In this document: one piece after another, positions 18,329 to 27,141 of the stretch | How the letters are laid out: each line of letters starts with the position of its first letter | Numbering within the stretch: the first letter of the stretch is position 1 | Assembly (NCBI RefSeq): GCF_000204645.1 | Contig: NC_015422.1 | Coordinates: 248,001 to 312,000 of the forward strand | From: Alicycliphilus denitrificans K601 | GTDB taxonomy: Bacteria; Pseudomonadota; Gammaproteobacteria; Burkholderiales; Burkholderiaceae_C | DNA length: 64,000 nt | Direction of reading: 5' to 3' | Position numbers and translations under genes: made by a program | The notes under the pieces: model-generated | Databases searched by the model: none | What the model was told of the DNA's origin: nothing | Seen by the model: the letters and a program-made list of their open reading frames with translations, nothing else

Positions 18329-19171
18329 ATGAACGATTCCGTGAACGCACTCCAGCCCTCCGCCGAAGCCGCGCAACCCGTCCAGCCCGCCGCGCCCGTC
18401 GCTGCCGTGGAGGCCGCGGGCAATGACGCCGCGCCGCGCGAGCGCCGCCGTGGCGGGCGCCGTCGCTCCGGTGCCCGCCGCGAGCAGAACCCGCCGGCCG
18501 GTGCGGCGGGCCAGGAGGGACAGGCCGCCGGCACGGCGCCCGCGCCGCGCCGCACGCACCCGCTGCTGGAGCAACTGGCCGGCTGGTACCCGCACCTGTT
18601 CGGCATGCAGTGCCTGCCGCTCAAGCGCGGCATCTTCCACGACCTGATGGCCGCGCATGGCGAAGCCATCGACAAGGACGCGCTCAAGCTCGCGCTGTCC
18701 ATCCACACGCGCTCCACGCGCTATCTGAACGCCGTGGCCCAGGGACTCAGGCGCCACGACCTGCAGGGCCAGCCCGTGGAGGACATGGCGCCCGAGCATG
18801 TGCACCACGCGCTGCTGGAGGTGTTCCGCCGCCGCAAGCCGCGCGATGGCGAGGACCTCGCCCTCAAGCTGCGCCGCCGCATTGCCCAGGCCTTCGAGGC
18901 CTCGGGCCTCACGCGCGAGGCCTACGACGCGCTGGTGCGCGGCCGCGACGAAAAGGCCAACGCCCTGCTCGACGAGGCCTTTGCCGAGGTCGCCGAGCAG
19001 GGCGCCAAGGCCGAGGCCCTGCTGCGCGCCTTCGAGGCCAGCGGCGCCACGCCCGAGCAGTTCGCCGACATGTACGGCATGGACCGGCGCGTGGTCACGC
19101 AGTCCCTGGCGCGGGCGCGCAGGCTGCGGGCGCCCGCGGCGCAGGCCGCCGCGCCGGGCGAGGCGCCGTAG
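18329..19171 (+). CDS. ProQ/FinO-family RNA chaperone
   Basis: A 280-residue protein with a ProQ/FinO RNA-binding domain at about residues 70-190 (HPLLEQLAGWYPHLFG through LSIHTRSTRYLNAVAQG). The N-terminal 65 residues form a disordered Pro/Ala/Arg-rich tail (RERRRGGRRRSGARR) likely to add RNA affinity. The C-terminal 90 residues are helical and charged. ProQ-like proteins bind structured sRNAs and mRNA 3' ends. It starts 62 bp after glcF, so it may share a transcript. Confidence 0.8.
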   Translation: MNDSVNALQPSAEAAQPVQPAAPVAAVEAAGNDAAPRERRRGGRRRSGARREQNPPAGAAGQEGQAAGTAPAPRRTHPLLEQLAGWYPHLFGMQCLPLKRGIFHDLMAAHGEAIDKDALKLALSIHTRSTRYLNAVAQGLRRHDLQGQPVEDMAPEHVHHALLEVFRRRKPRDGEDLALKLRRRIAQAFEASGLTREAYDALVRGRDEKANALLDEAFAEVAEQGAKAEALLRAFEASGATPEQFADMYGMDRRVVTQSLARARRLRAPAAQAAAPGEAP

Positions 19172-19228
19172 CCCTGCGGCGCATCCCCGCTGCCGCGCCC
19201 CTTGCCGCCGCCGTGCGGGCGGTGAGCG

Positions 19229-20113
19229 TCATCCGCGAGCGCGCGGCCGCCAGGCCGACCAGGTGGCGGCCAGCAGGATCAGCGCGCCGCCGGCCAGCGT
19301 GCCGGCCGTGAGCCGGGACGCGCCCAGCAGCACCGACGAGCCGCTGGCGAACACTACCTCCGACAGCATGATCACCGCCGTCGTGCCTGCCGCCAGGCGC
19401 GCCGCGCCGAACTGCAGGGCCCAGTTGCCCGCCATCAGCAGCAGCGACAGCAGCGCGGCCACCGTGATCCAGGTGGCGTCGGGCGGCGGAAACGCGGTCA
19501 CCAGGCCCACGGACCGACCCAGGTTGGCCACCAGCAGCGCCAGCAGCAGGCAGCCGCCGAACATGGCGAACATGCGCGCCTGCCCCGGCACGGCGTGCAG
19601 GCGGCGTACCGTGACGTTGGTGAGCGCGAACATGAAGCCGCCCAGCAGCGCCAGCATGTCGGCCACCGTCAGCGCGGCGAACAGGCGCCGCACGCCGCCC
19701 TCGGCGGGCCACAGCACCAGCAGTACGCCGCAGAAGGCCATCAGCAGCCGCGCCAGCGCCTGCGCCGTGGGCCGCTCGCCCAGGATGCGCCAGGCCAGCA
19801 GCACCGCCCAGGCCGGCATCAAGTAGAACAGCAGGATCACGCGCACCACGTCGCCGATGGTGATGGCCCAGTTGAAGGCCACGTTGTTGAGCCCCGAACT
19901 CAGCGCCAGCAGCCATAGGCCCGGGTGCGCGCGCAGCTGGGCCAGCACGCCGGGGCGCAGCGCCAGCATCGCCACGAGGATGGCGCAGTACATCAGCGCC
20001 GTGGCCCACAGCGGGTGCAGGCCCGCGCCCTGCATCTGCCGGAACGGCCACCAGGACAGGCCCCAGACGAAAGCGTTGAACAGCAGGGCCAGCGCGGGAA
20101 GCGGTGAATGCAT
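19229..20113 (-). CDS. EamA/DMT-superfamily transporter
   Basis: A 294-residue membrane protein with about ten hydrophobic helices in two EamA repeats (LLFNAFVWGLSWWPFR begins the first; GGFMFALTNVTVRR begins the second). DMT proteins export metabolites such as amino acids or nucleobases, and the substrate here is not predictable. It is read leftward, and the dispersed repeat copy B lies just upstream of its start. Confidence 0.85.
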   Translation of the reverse strand: MHSPLPALALLFNAFVWGLSWWPFRQMQGAGLHPLWATALMYCAILVAMLALRPGVLAQLRAHPGLWLLALSSGLNNVAFNWAITIGDVVRVILLFYLMPAWAVLLAWRILGERPTAQALARLLMAFCGVLLVLWPAEGGVRRLFAALTVADMLALLGGFMFALTNVTVRRLHAVPGQARMFAMFGGCLLLALLVANLGRSVGLVTAFPPPDATWITVAALLSLLLMAGNWALQFGAARLAAGTTAVIMLSEVVFASGSSVLLGASRLTAGTLAGGALILLAATWSAWRPRARG

Positions 20114-20120
20114 GCAAAGA

Positions 20121-20176
20121 GCCTCTAACGCGCTTCAGTCAAGCGCAGGCAGCTATCAAAACGGTATCAATGGCGG
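20121..20176 (+). repeat. Dispersed dyad repeat, copy B
   Basis: It reads CGCGCTTCAGTCAAGCGCAG and then GCAGCTATCAAAACGG, matching the family consensus in plus orientation. It fills the gap between the EamA gene and the stop of lplT and overlaps the last lplT codons. Confidence 0.6.
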
Positions 20177-21444
20177 TCCCGCCGCGCCATCCTGCGCAGA
20201 TGCACCATTTCCTTGGGGTAGCGGCGCACGTTGTGGACATGCCAGCGCAGGATGGCCAGCATCACCAGCGCCACCAGCAGGCCGAACGCGGCGATGGCGC
20301 CATGGGCCGACAGCCCCAGCTTGGTGAACAGGCTGTAGAGCACGCCCATGCCCAGGATGGCCGCCTGCTCGTTGAAGTTCTGCACCGCGATGGAGCGGCC
20401 CGCGCCCATGAGGTTGTGGCCGCGGTGCTGCAGCAGCGCGTTCATGGGCACGACCAGGAAGCCGCCCAGCCCCCCCAGCACGATCAGGAAGGGAACGGCC
20501 AGCCAGATGCTGTGGATGGCGTTCATCAGGATCACCAGCAGGCCCATGGCGATGCCCAGCGGGATCACGCGCGTGGCCTGCTCCAGGCGCATGCGCATGG
20601 ACGCCAGCACGGCGCCGGCCGCCGTGCCTATGGCCACTACGCCCACCAGCGCCGACGCCTGCGTGGTGCCGTAGCCCAGGGCGGCGGCGCTCCAGGCCAG
20701 CACGATGTAGCGCAGGTTGCCCGAGACGCCCCAGAACAGCGTGGTGGTGGACAGCGAGATCTGCCCCAGCCGGTCGCGCCACAGGCGCCGGTTGCAGGTC
20801 CAGAAGTCGGGCAGCAGCGCGACCGGGTTGCGCGGCATGGGGCGCATCTCCACGCCCGTGAGCGGGATGCGCAGGTTGAACCAGGCCGCCAGCATGTACA
20901 CCGGCACCAGGGCCAGGATGGCGGCCTCGGCCGGCAGGTCTATGCCCAGGTCCACGCCCGGCAGGTCGAAGTCGAGCAGCACGCCCGAGATGTGCGGCGC
21001 CACCAGCTGGCCGCCCAGTAGCACGCCCAGGATGATGGAGGCGATCGTCAGCCCCTCGATCCAGCCGTTGGCCTTGACCAGCTGCGAGGCCGGCAGCAGT
21101 TCGGTCAGGATGCCGTACTTGGCCGGCGAATAGGCGGCCGCGCCCAGCCCCACGACGGCGTAGGCCAGCAGCGGGTGCGAGCCGAACAGCATCATCAGGC
21201 AGCCCACCACCTTGATGGCATTGCTGATGAACATCACCCGCCCCTTGGGCATGGAGTCCGAGAACGCACCCACCCAGGGCGCCAGCACCACGTAGAACAG
21301 CGCGAACATGGGCACCAGGGCGGCGCGCTGCCACTCGGGCGCACCGCTGCTGCGTAGCAGCTCCACCGCGGTCACGAACAAGGCATTGTCGGCCAGCGAG
21401 CTGAAAAACTGCGCCGACATGATGGTGTAGAAACCGCGCTTCAT
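20167..21444 (-). CDS. lplT: Lysophospholipid transporter LplT-like MFS protein
   Basis: A 425-residue MFS transporter with twelve hydrophobic segments. It opens with [21 protein letters not shown], the LplT hallmark, and has [15 protein letters not shown] in the fourth helix region. LplT flips lysophospholipids across the inner membrane for re-acylation. The ATG at 21444 is chosen because it gives the conserved N-terminus; a longer frame (to 21564) adds an unlikely tail. It is divergent from alr. Confidence 0.85.
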   Translation of the reverse strand: MKRGFYTIMSAQFFSSLADNALFVTAVELLRSSGAPEWQRAALVPMFALFYVVLAPWVGAFSDSMPKGRVMFISNAIKVVGCLMMLFGSHPLLAYAVVGLGAAAYSPAKYGILTELLPASQLVKANGWIEGLTIASIILGVLLGGQLVAPHISGVLLDFDLPGVDLGIDLPAEAAILALVPVYMLAAWFNLRIPLTGVEMRPMPRNPVALLPDFWTCNRRLWRDRLGQISLSTTTLFWGVSGNLRYIVLAWSAAALGYGTTQASALVGVVAIGTAAGAVLASMRMRLEQATRVIPLGIAMGLLVILMNAIHSIWLAVPFLIVLGGLGGFLVVPMNALLQHRGHNLMGAGRSIAVQNFNEQAAILGMGVLYSLFTKLGLSAHGAIAAFGLLVALVMLAILRWHVHNVRRYPKEMVHLRRMARRDRH

Positions 21445-21587
21445 CGGATGGCTGGTGGGTCCACCAGCGCAGCCGATGGACTGTGAGAATTCGAAACACT
21501 CCGTGGAGCGACGGGCGGTTATATCACGCAGGCCCGGCGGCCCGGTGCCAGAATGGTCACCCATCGCTCCGTAGAAACACCAGCCTC

Positions 21588-22682
21588 ATGCCGCGCCCCA
21601 TCCTTGCCACCATCCACCCCGCAGCCGTGCAGCACAACCTCGAGCGTGCGCGCCGCGCCGCGCCCGATGCGCGCATGTGGGCCGTGGTCAAAGCCAACGC
21701 CTACGGCCACGGCATAGAGCGCGTGTTCGAGGGCCTGCGCTCGGCCGACGGCATCGCGCTGCTGGACATGGCAGAGGCCGAGCGCGTGCGCCGGCTCGGC
21801 TGGCGCGGCCCCGTCCTGCTGCTGGAGGGCGTGTTCGAGCCGCGCGACCTGGAGCTGTGCTCGCGCCTGTCGCTGTGGCACGCCGTGCACTGCGACGAGC
21901 AGATCGACTGGCTGGCCGCGCACAAGACCCAGGCGCCGCACCGCGTGTTCCTCAAGATGAACTCCGGCATGAACCGCCTGGGCTTCGCGCCCGGGCGCTA
22001 CCGCTCGGCCTGGGCGCGCCTGAACGCGCTGCCGCAGGTGGACGAGATCTCCTTCATGACGCATTTCTCCGATGCCGACGGACCGCGCGGCATCGCCCAC
22101 CAGGTGCAGGCCTTCCATCGCGCCACGCAGGACCTGCCGGGCGAGCGCTGCATCGCCAACAGCGCCGCCATCCTGCGCCATGGTGGCGAGGCCCAGGTGC
22201 GCCTGGACTGGGTGCGCGCCGGCATCGCGCTGTACGGCAGCGCGCCCGACCATCCCGAGCGCACCGCCGTCGACTGGGGCCTGGAGCCGGCCATGACGCT
22301 GGCCTCGCGCATCATCGGCGTGCAGCAGCTGCAGGCGGGCGACACCGTGGGCTATGGCTCGCGCTTCACGGCCGAGGGGCCGCTCGCCATCGGCGTCGTG
22401 GCCTGCGGCTACGCCGACGGCTACCCGCGCCACTGCGACACCGGCACGCCCGTGCTGGTCAATGGCGTGCGCACGCGCACCATCGGCCGCGTGAGCATGG
22501 ACATGATCGCCGTGGACCTCACGCCCGTGCCCGGCGCCGGCATGGGCGCCGAGGTCACCCTCTGGGGCCGCGCTTCCAACGGCGTCGTGCTGCCCATCGA
22601 CGAGGTGGCCGAGGCCGGTGGCACCGTGGGCTACGAGCTCATGTGTGCGCTCGCGCCGCGCGTTCCCGTCTCCGTAGACTGA
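21588..22682 (+). CDS. alr: Alanine racemase
   Basis: A 364-residue PLP-dependent alanine racemase giving D-alanine for peptidoglycan. The PLP lysine is in [11 protein letters not shown] (residue about 35). The second catalytic residue, Tyr, is in VGYGSRF, and the signature [12 protein letters not shown] is present. The start at 21588 gives the usual [18 protein letters not shown] opening. Confidence 0.93.
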   Translation: MPRPILATIHPAAVQHNLERARRAAPDARMWAVVKANAYGHGIERVFEGLRSADGIALLDMAEAERVRRLGWRGPVLLLEGVFEPRDLELCSRLSLWHAVHCDEQIDWLAAHKTQAPHRVFLKMNSGMNRLGFAPGRYRSAWARLNALPQVDEISFMTHFSDADGPRGIAHQVQAFHRATQDLPGERCIANSAAILRHGGEAQVRLDWVRAGIALYGSAPDHPERTAVDWGLEPAMTLASRIIGVQQLQAGDTVGYGSRFTAEGPLAIGVVACGYADGYPRHCDTGTPVLVNGVRTRTIGRVSMDMIAVDLTPVPGAGMGAEVTLWGRASNGVVLPIDEVAEAGGTVGYELMCALAPRVPVSVD

Positions 22683-22807
22683 TACGGCCCCGCTGTCAAG
22701 GGGCAGGCTTTCCGCGCACGCCGCACGCCCGGTGAATGCCCTCTGTACGGGGCTGCGCGAGGGGTGTTTCCCTCTTAAAAACCATTTTGCAGAAATTGTC
22801 TTTGAGT

Positions 22808-22821
22808 TTGCTCTGAATCAA
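22808..22821 (+). promoter_or_regulatory. FNR/ANR-type box upstream of cytochrome c peroxidase
   Basis: The sequence TTGCTctgaATCAA matches the FNR consensus TTGAT-N4-ATCAA at 9 of 10 positions. Its centre lies about 86 bp before the ATG. Low-oxygen induction of bacterial cytochrome c peroxidases by FNR/ANR proteins is established. Confidence 0.6.
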
Positions 22822-22900
22822 GAGGCCGATTCGGGTCTTCCCGAAGAATGAGTTCACAGCGCATTGACAGTCCGCGACAAAGAGAGAAGTGGAGCCCCCC

Positions 22901-23920
22901 ATGAAACAGAAGTCCTCTCCCGTGCGCCATGCCGCTCGCTTCATGCTGGGCGCGGTGTCCATGGCAGCCCTGCTGATGGCTGCTCCCGTGCGCGCGCAGG
23001 AACCCGTGCAGCCAATCGCCGGCCCCAAGGTGACCAGCCCCGCCAAGGTCGAGTTGGGCAAGAAGCTGTGGTTCGACCCGCGCCTGTCGCGCTCGGGCTT
23101 CATCTCGTGCAACTCGTGCCACAACCTGAGCATGGGTGGCTCGGACAACCTCAAGACCTCCATCGGCGACAAGTGGCAGAAGGGCCCGATCAACTCGCCC
23201 ACGGTGCTCAACTCCAGCCTGAACCTCGCCCAGTTCTGGGATGGCCGCGCCAAGGATCTGAAGGAGCAGGCCGGCGGTCCCATCGCCAACCCGGGCGAGA
23301 TGGCCTTCACGCACGGCCTGGCCGTGGACATGCTGCGCTCCATCCCGCAGTACGTGGCCGAGTTCAAGAAGGTCTTCGGCCATGACAAGCTCACCATTGA
23401 CGAGGTGACGGCCGCCATCGCCGCCTTCGAGGAAACGCTGGTCACCCCCAACGCGCGCTTCGACAAGTGGCTCAAGGGCGACAAGAAGGCCATCAATGCG
23501 CAGGAACTGCGCGGCTACCAGCTCTTCAAGAGCTCCGGCTGCGTGGCCTGCCACAACGGCCCCAACCTGGGCGGCAACTCGTTCCAGAAGATGGGCCTGG
23601 TCGAGCCCTACAAGACGGACAACCCGGCCGAGGGCCGCTCCGCCGTCACGGGCAACGACGCCGAGCGCTTCAACTTCAAGGTGCCGACGCTGCGCAACGT
23701 GGAACTGACGTACCCCTACTTCCACGACGGCGCCGCCGACACGCTGTCCCAGGCCGTGGACACCATGGGCCGCCTGCAACTGGGCAAGAAGTTCACCGGG
23801 CAGGAGAACGCCGACATCGTCGCCTTCCTGAAGACGCTGACGGGCGACCAGCCCAAGATCGCCATGCCCATCCTGCCGCCGTCGAGCGACAAGACCAAGC
23901 GGCCCCAGCCGTTCGAATGA
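22901..23920 (+). CDS. Di-heme cytochrome c peroxidase
   Basis: A 339-residue periplasmic peroxidase that reduces hydrogen peroxide with electrons from cytochrome c. The signal peptide covers about residues 1-32 (ending APVRAQ). Two heme-c sites are visible, CNSCH (low potential, N-terminal domain) and CVACH (high potential, C-terminal domain). Calcium/interface motifs such as QFWDGRAKDLKEQ are present. ATG 22901 follows AGTGGAG; a GTG at 22889 is less likely. The FNR-type box upstream fits expression under low oxygen. Confidence 0.92.
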   Translation: MKQKSSPVRHAARFMLGAVSMAALLMAAPVRAQEPVQPIAGPKVTSPAKVELGKKLWFDPRLSRSGFISCNSCHNLSMGGSDNLKTSIGDKWQKGPINSPTVLNSSLNLAQFWDGRAKDLKEQAGGPIANPGEMAFTHGLAVDMLRSIPQYVAEFKKVFGHDKLTIDEVTAAIAAFEETLVTPNARFDKWLKGDKKAINAQELRGYQLFKSSGCVACHNGPNLGGNSFQKMGLVEPYKTDNPAEGRSAVTGNDAERFNFKVPTLRNVELTYPYFHDGAADTLSQAVDTMGRLQLGKKFTGQENADIVAFLKTLTGDQPKIAMPILPPSSDKTKRPQPFE

Positions 23921-23942
23921 CGCGCTGCAACCCATGAAAGCC

Positions 23943-23962
23943 GGCCTGCTCGCAGGCCTTTT
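23943..23962 (+). terminator. Rho-independent terminator after the peroxidase gene
   Basis: Perfect arms GGCCTG and CAGGCC enclose a CTCG tetraloop and are followed by TTTT. It lies 22 bp after the stop. Confidence 0.75.
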
Positions 23963-23966
23963 ACCG

Positions 23967-24000
23967 GCCGGGGCTCCGTAAGGGGCGCCGGCTTCTTTTT
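23967..24000 (+). terminator. Second terminator-like hairpin after the peroxidase gene
   Basis: The arms GCCGG (23967-23971) and CCGGC (23988-23992), with inner pairing, are followed by TTCTTTTT. It lies against the end of the convergent gst gene and probably backs up the first terminator. Confidence 0.5.
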
Positions 24001-24614
24001 CAGCCCAGCGCCCGCTGCACCGCCGGGCGCGCCGCCATGCGCTGGGAGTGGGCGTGCACCTTGGGGAAGCGCGCGATGTCCACGCCGTCGCTCTTGAGCC
24101 AGCCAGCCACGGTGAACAGGTAGCCGTCGGCCACGGTGTACTGCTCGCCCAGCATCCAGGGGCCGTCGCCCAGATAGTGCCGCTCGATCACGTCGAAGCA
24201 CTCGGTCATATTGGCCGGTACCTTGCGCTGCATGGCGGCCTGGGCCTCGGGCTCGTCGGCCCAGCGGCTGGCGCGCGGGCGGTGAGCGTGCGCCACGTGC
24301 ACGGTGGACGCCAGGTAGCTGTTGAACTCCTGCATGCGCGCGAAGCCGAAGGCGTCGGCGGGCGCCAGGCCGGCCTGGACAAAGCGCTGCGCCACGTAGG
24401 CCAGCAGGGCCGGGGTCTCGGTGAGCACGCCATGCTCGGTGACCAGGGCCGGCACGCGGCCCTTGGGGTTGATGGCCAGGTATTCGGGCGAGCGCTGCTG
24501 CTGGCTGGCGAAGTCCATGCGCACCGGGGTGTACGGCGCCTGGGCCTCCTCCAGCGCGATGCGTACGGCCTGGGCGCAGGTGCCGGGGGCGTAGTACAGG
24601 GTTAGCGTGGTCAT
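24000..24614 (-). CDS. Glutathione S-transferase family protein
   Basis: A 204-residue GST. The N-terminal thioredoxin-like domain carries LYYAPGTCAQAVRIALEEA and the cis-Pro region GRVPALVTEHG with LTETPALLAYVA. The all-helical C-terminal domain contains WMLGEQYTVADGYLFTVAGW. It resembles the bacterial beta-class GSTs used in detoxification. ATG 24614 has GAGGAG upstream. Confidence 0.88.
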   Translation of the reverse strand: MTTLTLYYAPGTCAQAVRIALEEAQAPYTPVRMDFASQQQRSPEYLAINPKGRVPALVTEHGVLTETPALLAYVAQRFVQAGLAPADAFGFARMQEFNSYLASTVHVAHAHRPRASRWADEPEAQAAMQRKVPANMTECFDVIERHYLGDGPWMLGEQYTVADGYLFTVAGWLKSDGVDIARFPKVHAHSQRMAARPAVQRALG

Positions 24615-24680
24615 GGTGATGCTCCTCGAATGAGAGCTGCTTGCGCAGTCTGGTAAAAGGTTCTGGCGTGATTTTGCTTT

Positions 24681-24708
24681 AAACGCCAATTCTCGGACTG
24701 GCGTTTTT
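24681..24708. terminator. Bidirectional hairpin between gst and radA
   Basis: The arms AAACGCCA (24681-24688) and TGGCGTTT (24699-24706) have T-runs on both strands. The gap sits upstream of two divergent genes, so it could be an attenuator in both directions instead of an ordinary 3' terminator. Confidence 0.5.
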
Positions 24709-24744
24709 CCGGGGGCGATTGTCACCGTCTATAGTGCCCACCCC

Positions 24745-26127
24745 ATGGCCAAGGACAAAACCCTCTACTCCTGCAGCGAATGCGGCGCGAGCAGCCCGCG
24801 CTGGCTCGGCAAATGCCCGGGCTGCGGGGCCTGGAACACGCTGATCGAGACCGTGCCCGATGCCGGCCCCGGCAAGAACCGTCTGAGCGGCGCGGGCCAG
24901 TATGCGGGCCTGGCGCAGGCGCAGTCGGTGATGCCGCTGGCCGCCATCGAGGCCACCGAGGTGGCACGCACGCCCAGCGGTATCGAGGAGCTCGACCGCG
25001 TGCTCGGCGGCGGCGTGGTCGAGGGCGGCGTGGTGCTCATCGGCGGCGACCCGGGCATCGGCAAGTCCACGCTGCTGCTGCAGGCCATGGACGCGCTGCA
25101 GCGCGTGGGCCTGCCCACGCTCTACGTGACGGGCGAGGAGAGCGGTGCGCAGGTGGCGCTGCGCTCGCGCCGCCTGGGGCTGGAGGCGAGCCAGGTGAAC
25201 GTGCTGGCCGAGATCCAGCTGGAGAAGATCCTCGCCACCATCGAGGCCACGCAGCCCGCCGTGGCGGTGATCGACTCCATACAGACCATCTACTCCGACC
25301 AGCTCACGAGCGCGCCGGGCTCGGTGGCACAGGTGCGCGAATGCGCCGCCCACCTCACGCGGCTGGCCAAGGCCACGGGCATCGCCGTGGTGCTGGTGGG
25401 CCACGTGACCAAGGAGGGCGCGCTGGCCGGCCCGCGCGTGCTGGAGCACATGGTGGACACGGTGCTGTACTTCGAGGGCGACACGCACAGCAGCTTCCGC
25501 CTGGTGCGCGCCATCAAGAACCGCTTCGGCGCGGTGAACGAGATCGGCGTGTTCGCCATGACCGAGCGGGGCCTCAAGGGCGTGGCCAACCCCAGCGCCA
25601 TCTTCCTGTCGCAGCACAGCGAGCCCGTGCCCGGCAGCTGCGTGCTGGTCACGCTGGAGGGCACGCGCCCGCTGCTGGTGGAGATCCAGGCATTGGTCGA
25701 TGGCGGCGGCCCGAGCCCGCGGCGCCTCTCGGTAGGCCTGGAGCGCGACCGCCTGGCCATGCTGCTGGCGGTGCTGCACCGCCATGCGGGCGTGGCCTGC
25801 GCGGACCAGGACGTGTTCGTCAATGCCGTGGGCGGCGTGCGCATCAGCGAGCCCGCGGCCGATTTGGCGGTGATGCTGTCCATCACCAGCAGCCTGCGCG
25901 GGCGCGCGCTGCCCAAAGGCTTCATCGCCTTCGGCGAGGTAGGCCTGGCCGGCGAGGTGCGCCCCGCGCCGCGCGGCCAGGAGCGGCTGAAGGAGGCCGC
26001 CAAGCTGGGCTTCACCGTGGCCGTGGTGCCCAAGGCGAACGCGCCCAAAAAGCCCATCCCCGGCCTGGAGATCCACGCCGTGGAGCGCGTGGACGAGGCC
26101 ATGGCCGCCGTGCGCGGCCTGGGCTGA
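24745..26127 (+). CDS. radA: DNA repair protein RadA
   Basis: A 460-residue branch-migration ATPase of homologous recombination. The C4 zinc finger (CSECGASSPRWLGKCPGCGAWN) is at residues about 10-31. The RecA-like domain has Walker A GGDPGIGKST and the RadA-specific KNRFG motif (IKNRFGAVNEIG). The C-terminal Lon-like domain includes GLAGEVRP. Its length is normal and its stop almost abuts the convergent Bug gene. Confidence 0.95.
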   Translation: MAKDKTLYSCSECGASSPRWLGKCPGCGAWNTLIETVPDAGPGKNRLSGAGQYAGLAQAQSVMPLAAIEATEVARTPSGIEELDRVLGGGVVEGGVVLIGGDPGIGKSTLLLQAMDALQRVGLPTLYVTGEESGAQVALRSRRLGLEASQVNVLAEIQLEKILATIEATQPAVAVIDSIQTIYSDQLTSAPGSVAQVRECAAHLTRLAKATGIAVVLVGHVTKEGALAGPRVLEHMVDTVLYFEGDTHSSFRLVRAIKNRFGAVNEIGVFAMTERGLKGVANPSAIFLSQHSEPVPGSCVLVTLEGTRPLLVEIQALVDGGGPSPRRLSVGLERDRLAMLLAVLHRHAGVACADQDVFVNAVGGVRISEPAADLAVMLSITSSLRGRALPKGFIAFGEVGLAGEVRPAPRGQERLKEAAKLGFTVAVVPKANAPKKPIPGLEIHAVERVDEAMAAVRGLG

Positions 26128-26130
26128 AAC

Positions 26131-27117
26131 TCAGTCCTGGGCCTCGAAGCCCGATGCCTTGACGATGGGGCTCCAGGCGGCGCGCTCCTTGAGCATGCGC
26201 TCCCGGGCCTCGGCGCCGGACTTGCCCACGACCTCCAGTCCGAGGTCCTCGAGCCTGGCGGCCGTGGCCGGGTTGCGGGAGGCCTTGATGAAAGCCTCCT
26301 GCAGGCGCGCCTTGACCGGCTCGGGCGTGGCGCCGCTCACGTAGGCGCCGTACCAGCTGGTGGCGTACTCGAACTGCTTGTAGCCCTGCTCGAACGCGGT
26401 GGGCACCTCGGGAAGGGCCTTGATGCGGCGCGTGCCACTGACCCCCAGGAAATGCAGCTTGTTGCCCCGGTACAGCGGCATCATGCTCGCGACGGCATCC
26501 CAGCCCATGGAAACGTTGCCCGACACGACGTCCACCAGCATGGGCGTGGCGCCGCGGTACGGCGTGGGCGTGACGCTCAGGCCCAGCTCCTTGCTCAGCG
26601 CGAAGGCGCCCAGGTGGCCGGCGCTGCCTATGGACGCCAGCCCCAGGCTCCCCTGCGCGGGATGCTGCTTGAGCCACTGTACGTACTGGTCCATCGTCTT
26701 GTAGGGCGCGTTGACGGCGGTGGCGATGACGGTGGGCACGTCGGTCAGCAGGGCCACCGGCACCAGATCCTTGTCGGGGTCGTAGCTGAGCTTCTTGTAG
26801 GTCAGGGGGAAGATGGTGAACATCGGCGAGGGACCGATGAAGACGGTCTTGCCGTCGGCCGGCGCCTTCTTCACGTAGTCGAGGGCCAGGCGCGAGGACG
26901 CGCCCGGCTTGTTCTCCACCAGCACGTTGCCCAGGCCGTCCTGGCGCAGCTGCTCCGCGTAGATGCGCGCGAGCGAATCGGCCGCGCCGCCGGGCGCGAA
27001 GCCCACCACGATGCGCGTGAAGTCGCCCTCCTGGGCCTGCGCGGCCGGGCCGCATGCGAGGGCCAGGGCGGCCAGCGCGCCGGCGAGCACCGCGTGGCGG
27101 CGCGAGGATGTCGTCAT
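26131..27117 (-). CDS. Bug/TctC-family periplasmic solute-binding protein
   Basis: A 328-residue binding protein with a signal peptide (residues 1 to about 30, ending PAAQAQ, with SRRHAVLAGALAAL before it). The mature part opens FTRIVVGFAPGGAADSLAR. The start at 27117 has GGAG upstream. It adjoins the amidase at 27142 in the same direction, so its ligand may be an amide or the acid the amidase releases. No membrane subunits are nearby. Confidence 0.88.
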   Translation of the reverse strand: MTTSSRRHAVLAGALAALALACGPAAQAQEGDFTRIVVGFAPGGAADSLARIYAEQLRQDGLGNVLVENKPGASSRLALDYVKKAPADGKTVFIGPSPMFTIFPLTYKKLSYDPDKDLVPVALLTDVPTVIATAVNAPYKTMDQYVQWLKQHPAQGSLGLASIGSAGHLGAFALSKELGLSVTPTPYRGATPMLVDVVSGNVSMGWDAVASMMPLYRGNKLHFLGVSGTRRIKALPEVPTAFEQGYKQFEYATSWYGAYVSGATPEPVKARLQEAFIKASRNPATAARLEDLGLEVVGKSGAEARERMLKERAAWSPIVKASGFEAQD

Positions 27118-27141
27118 AGGGGGTATCTCCATTCCTTGGGT

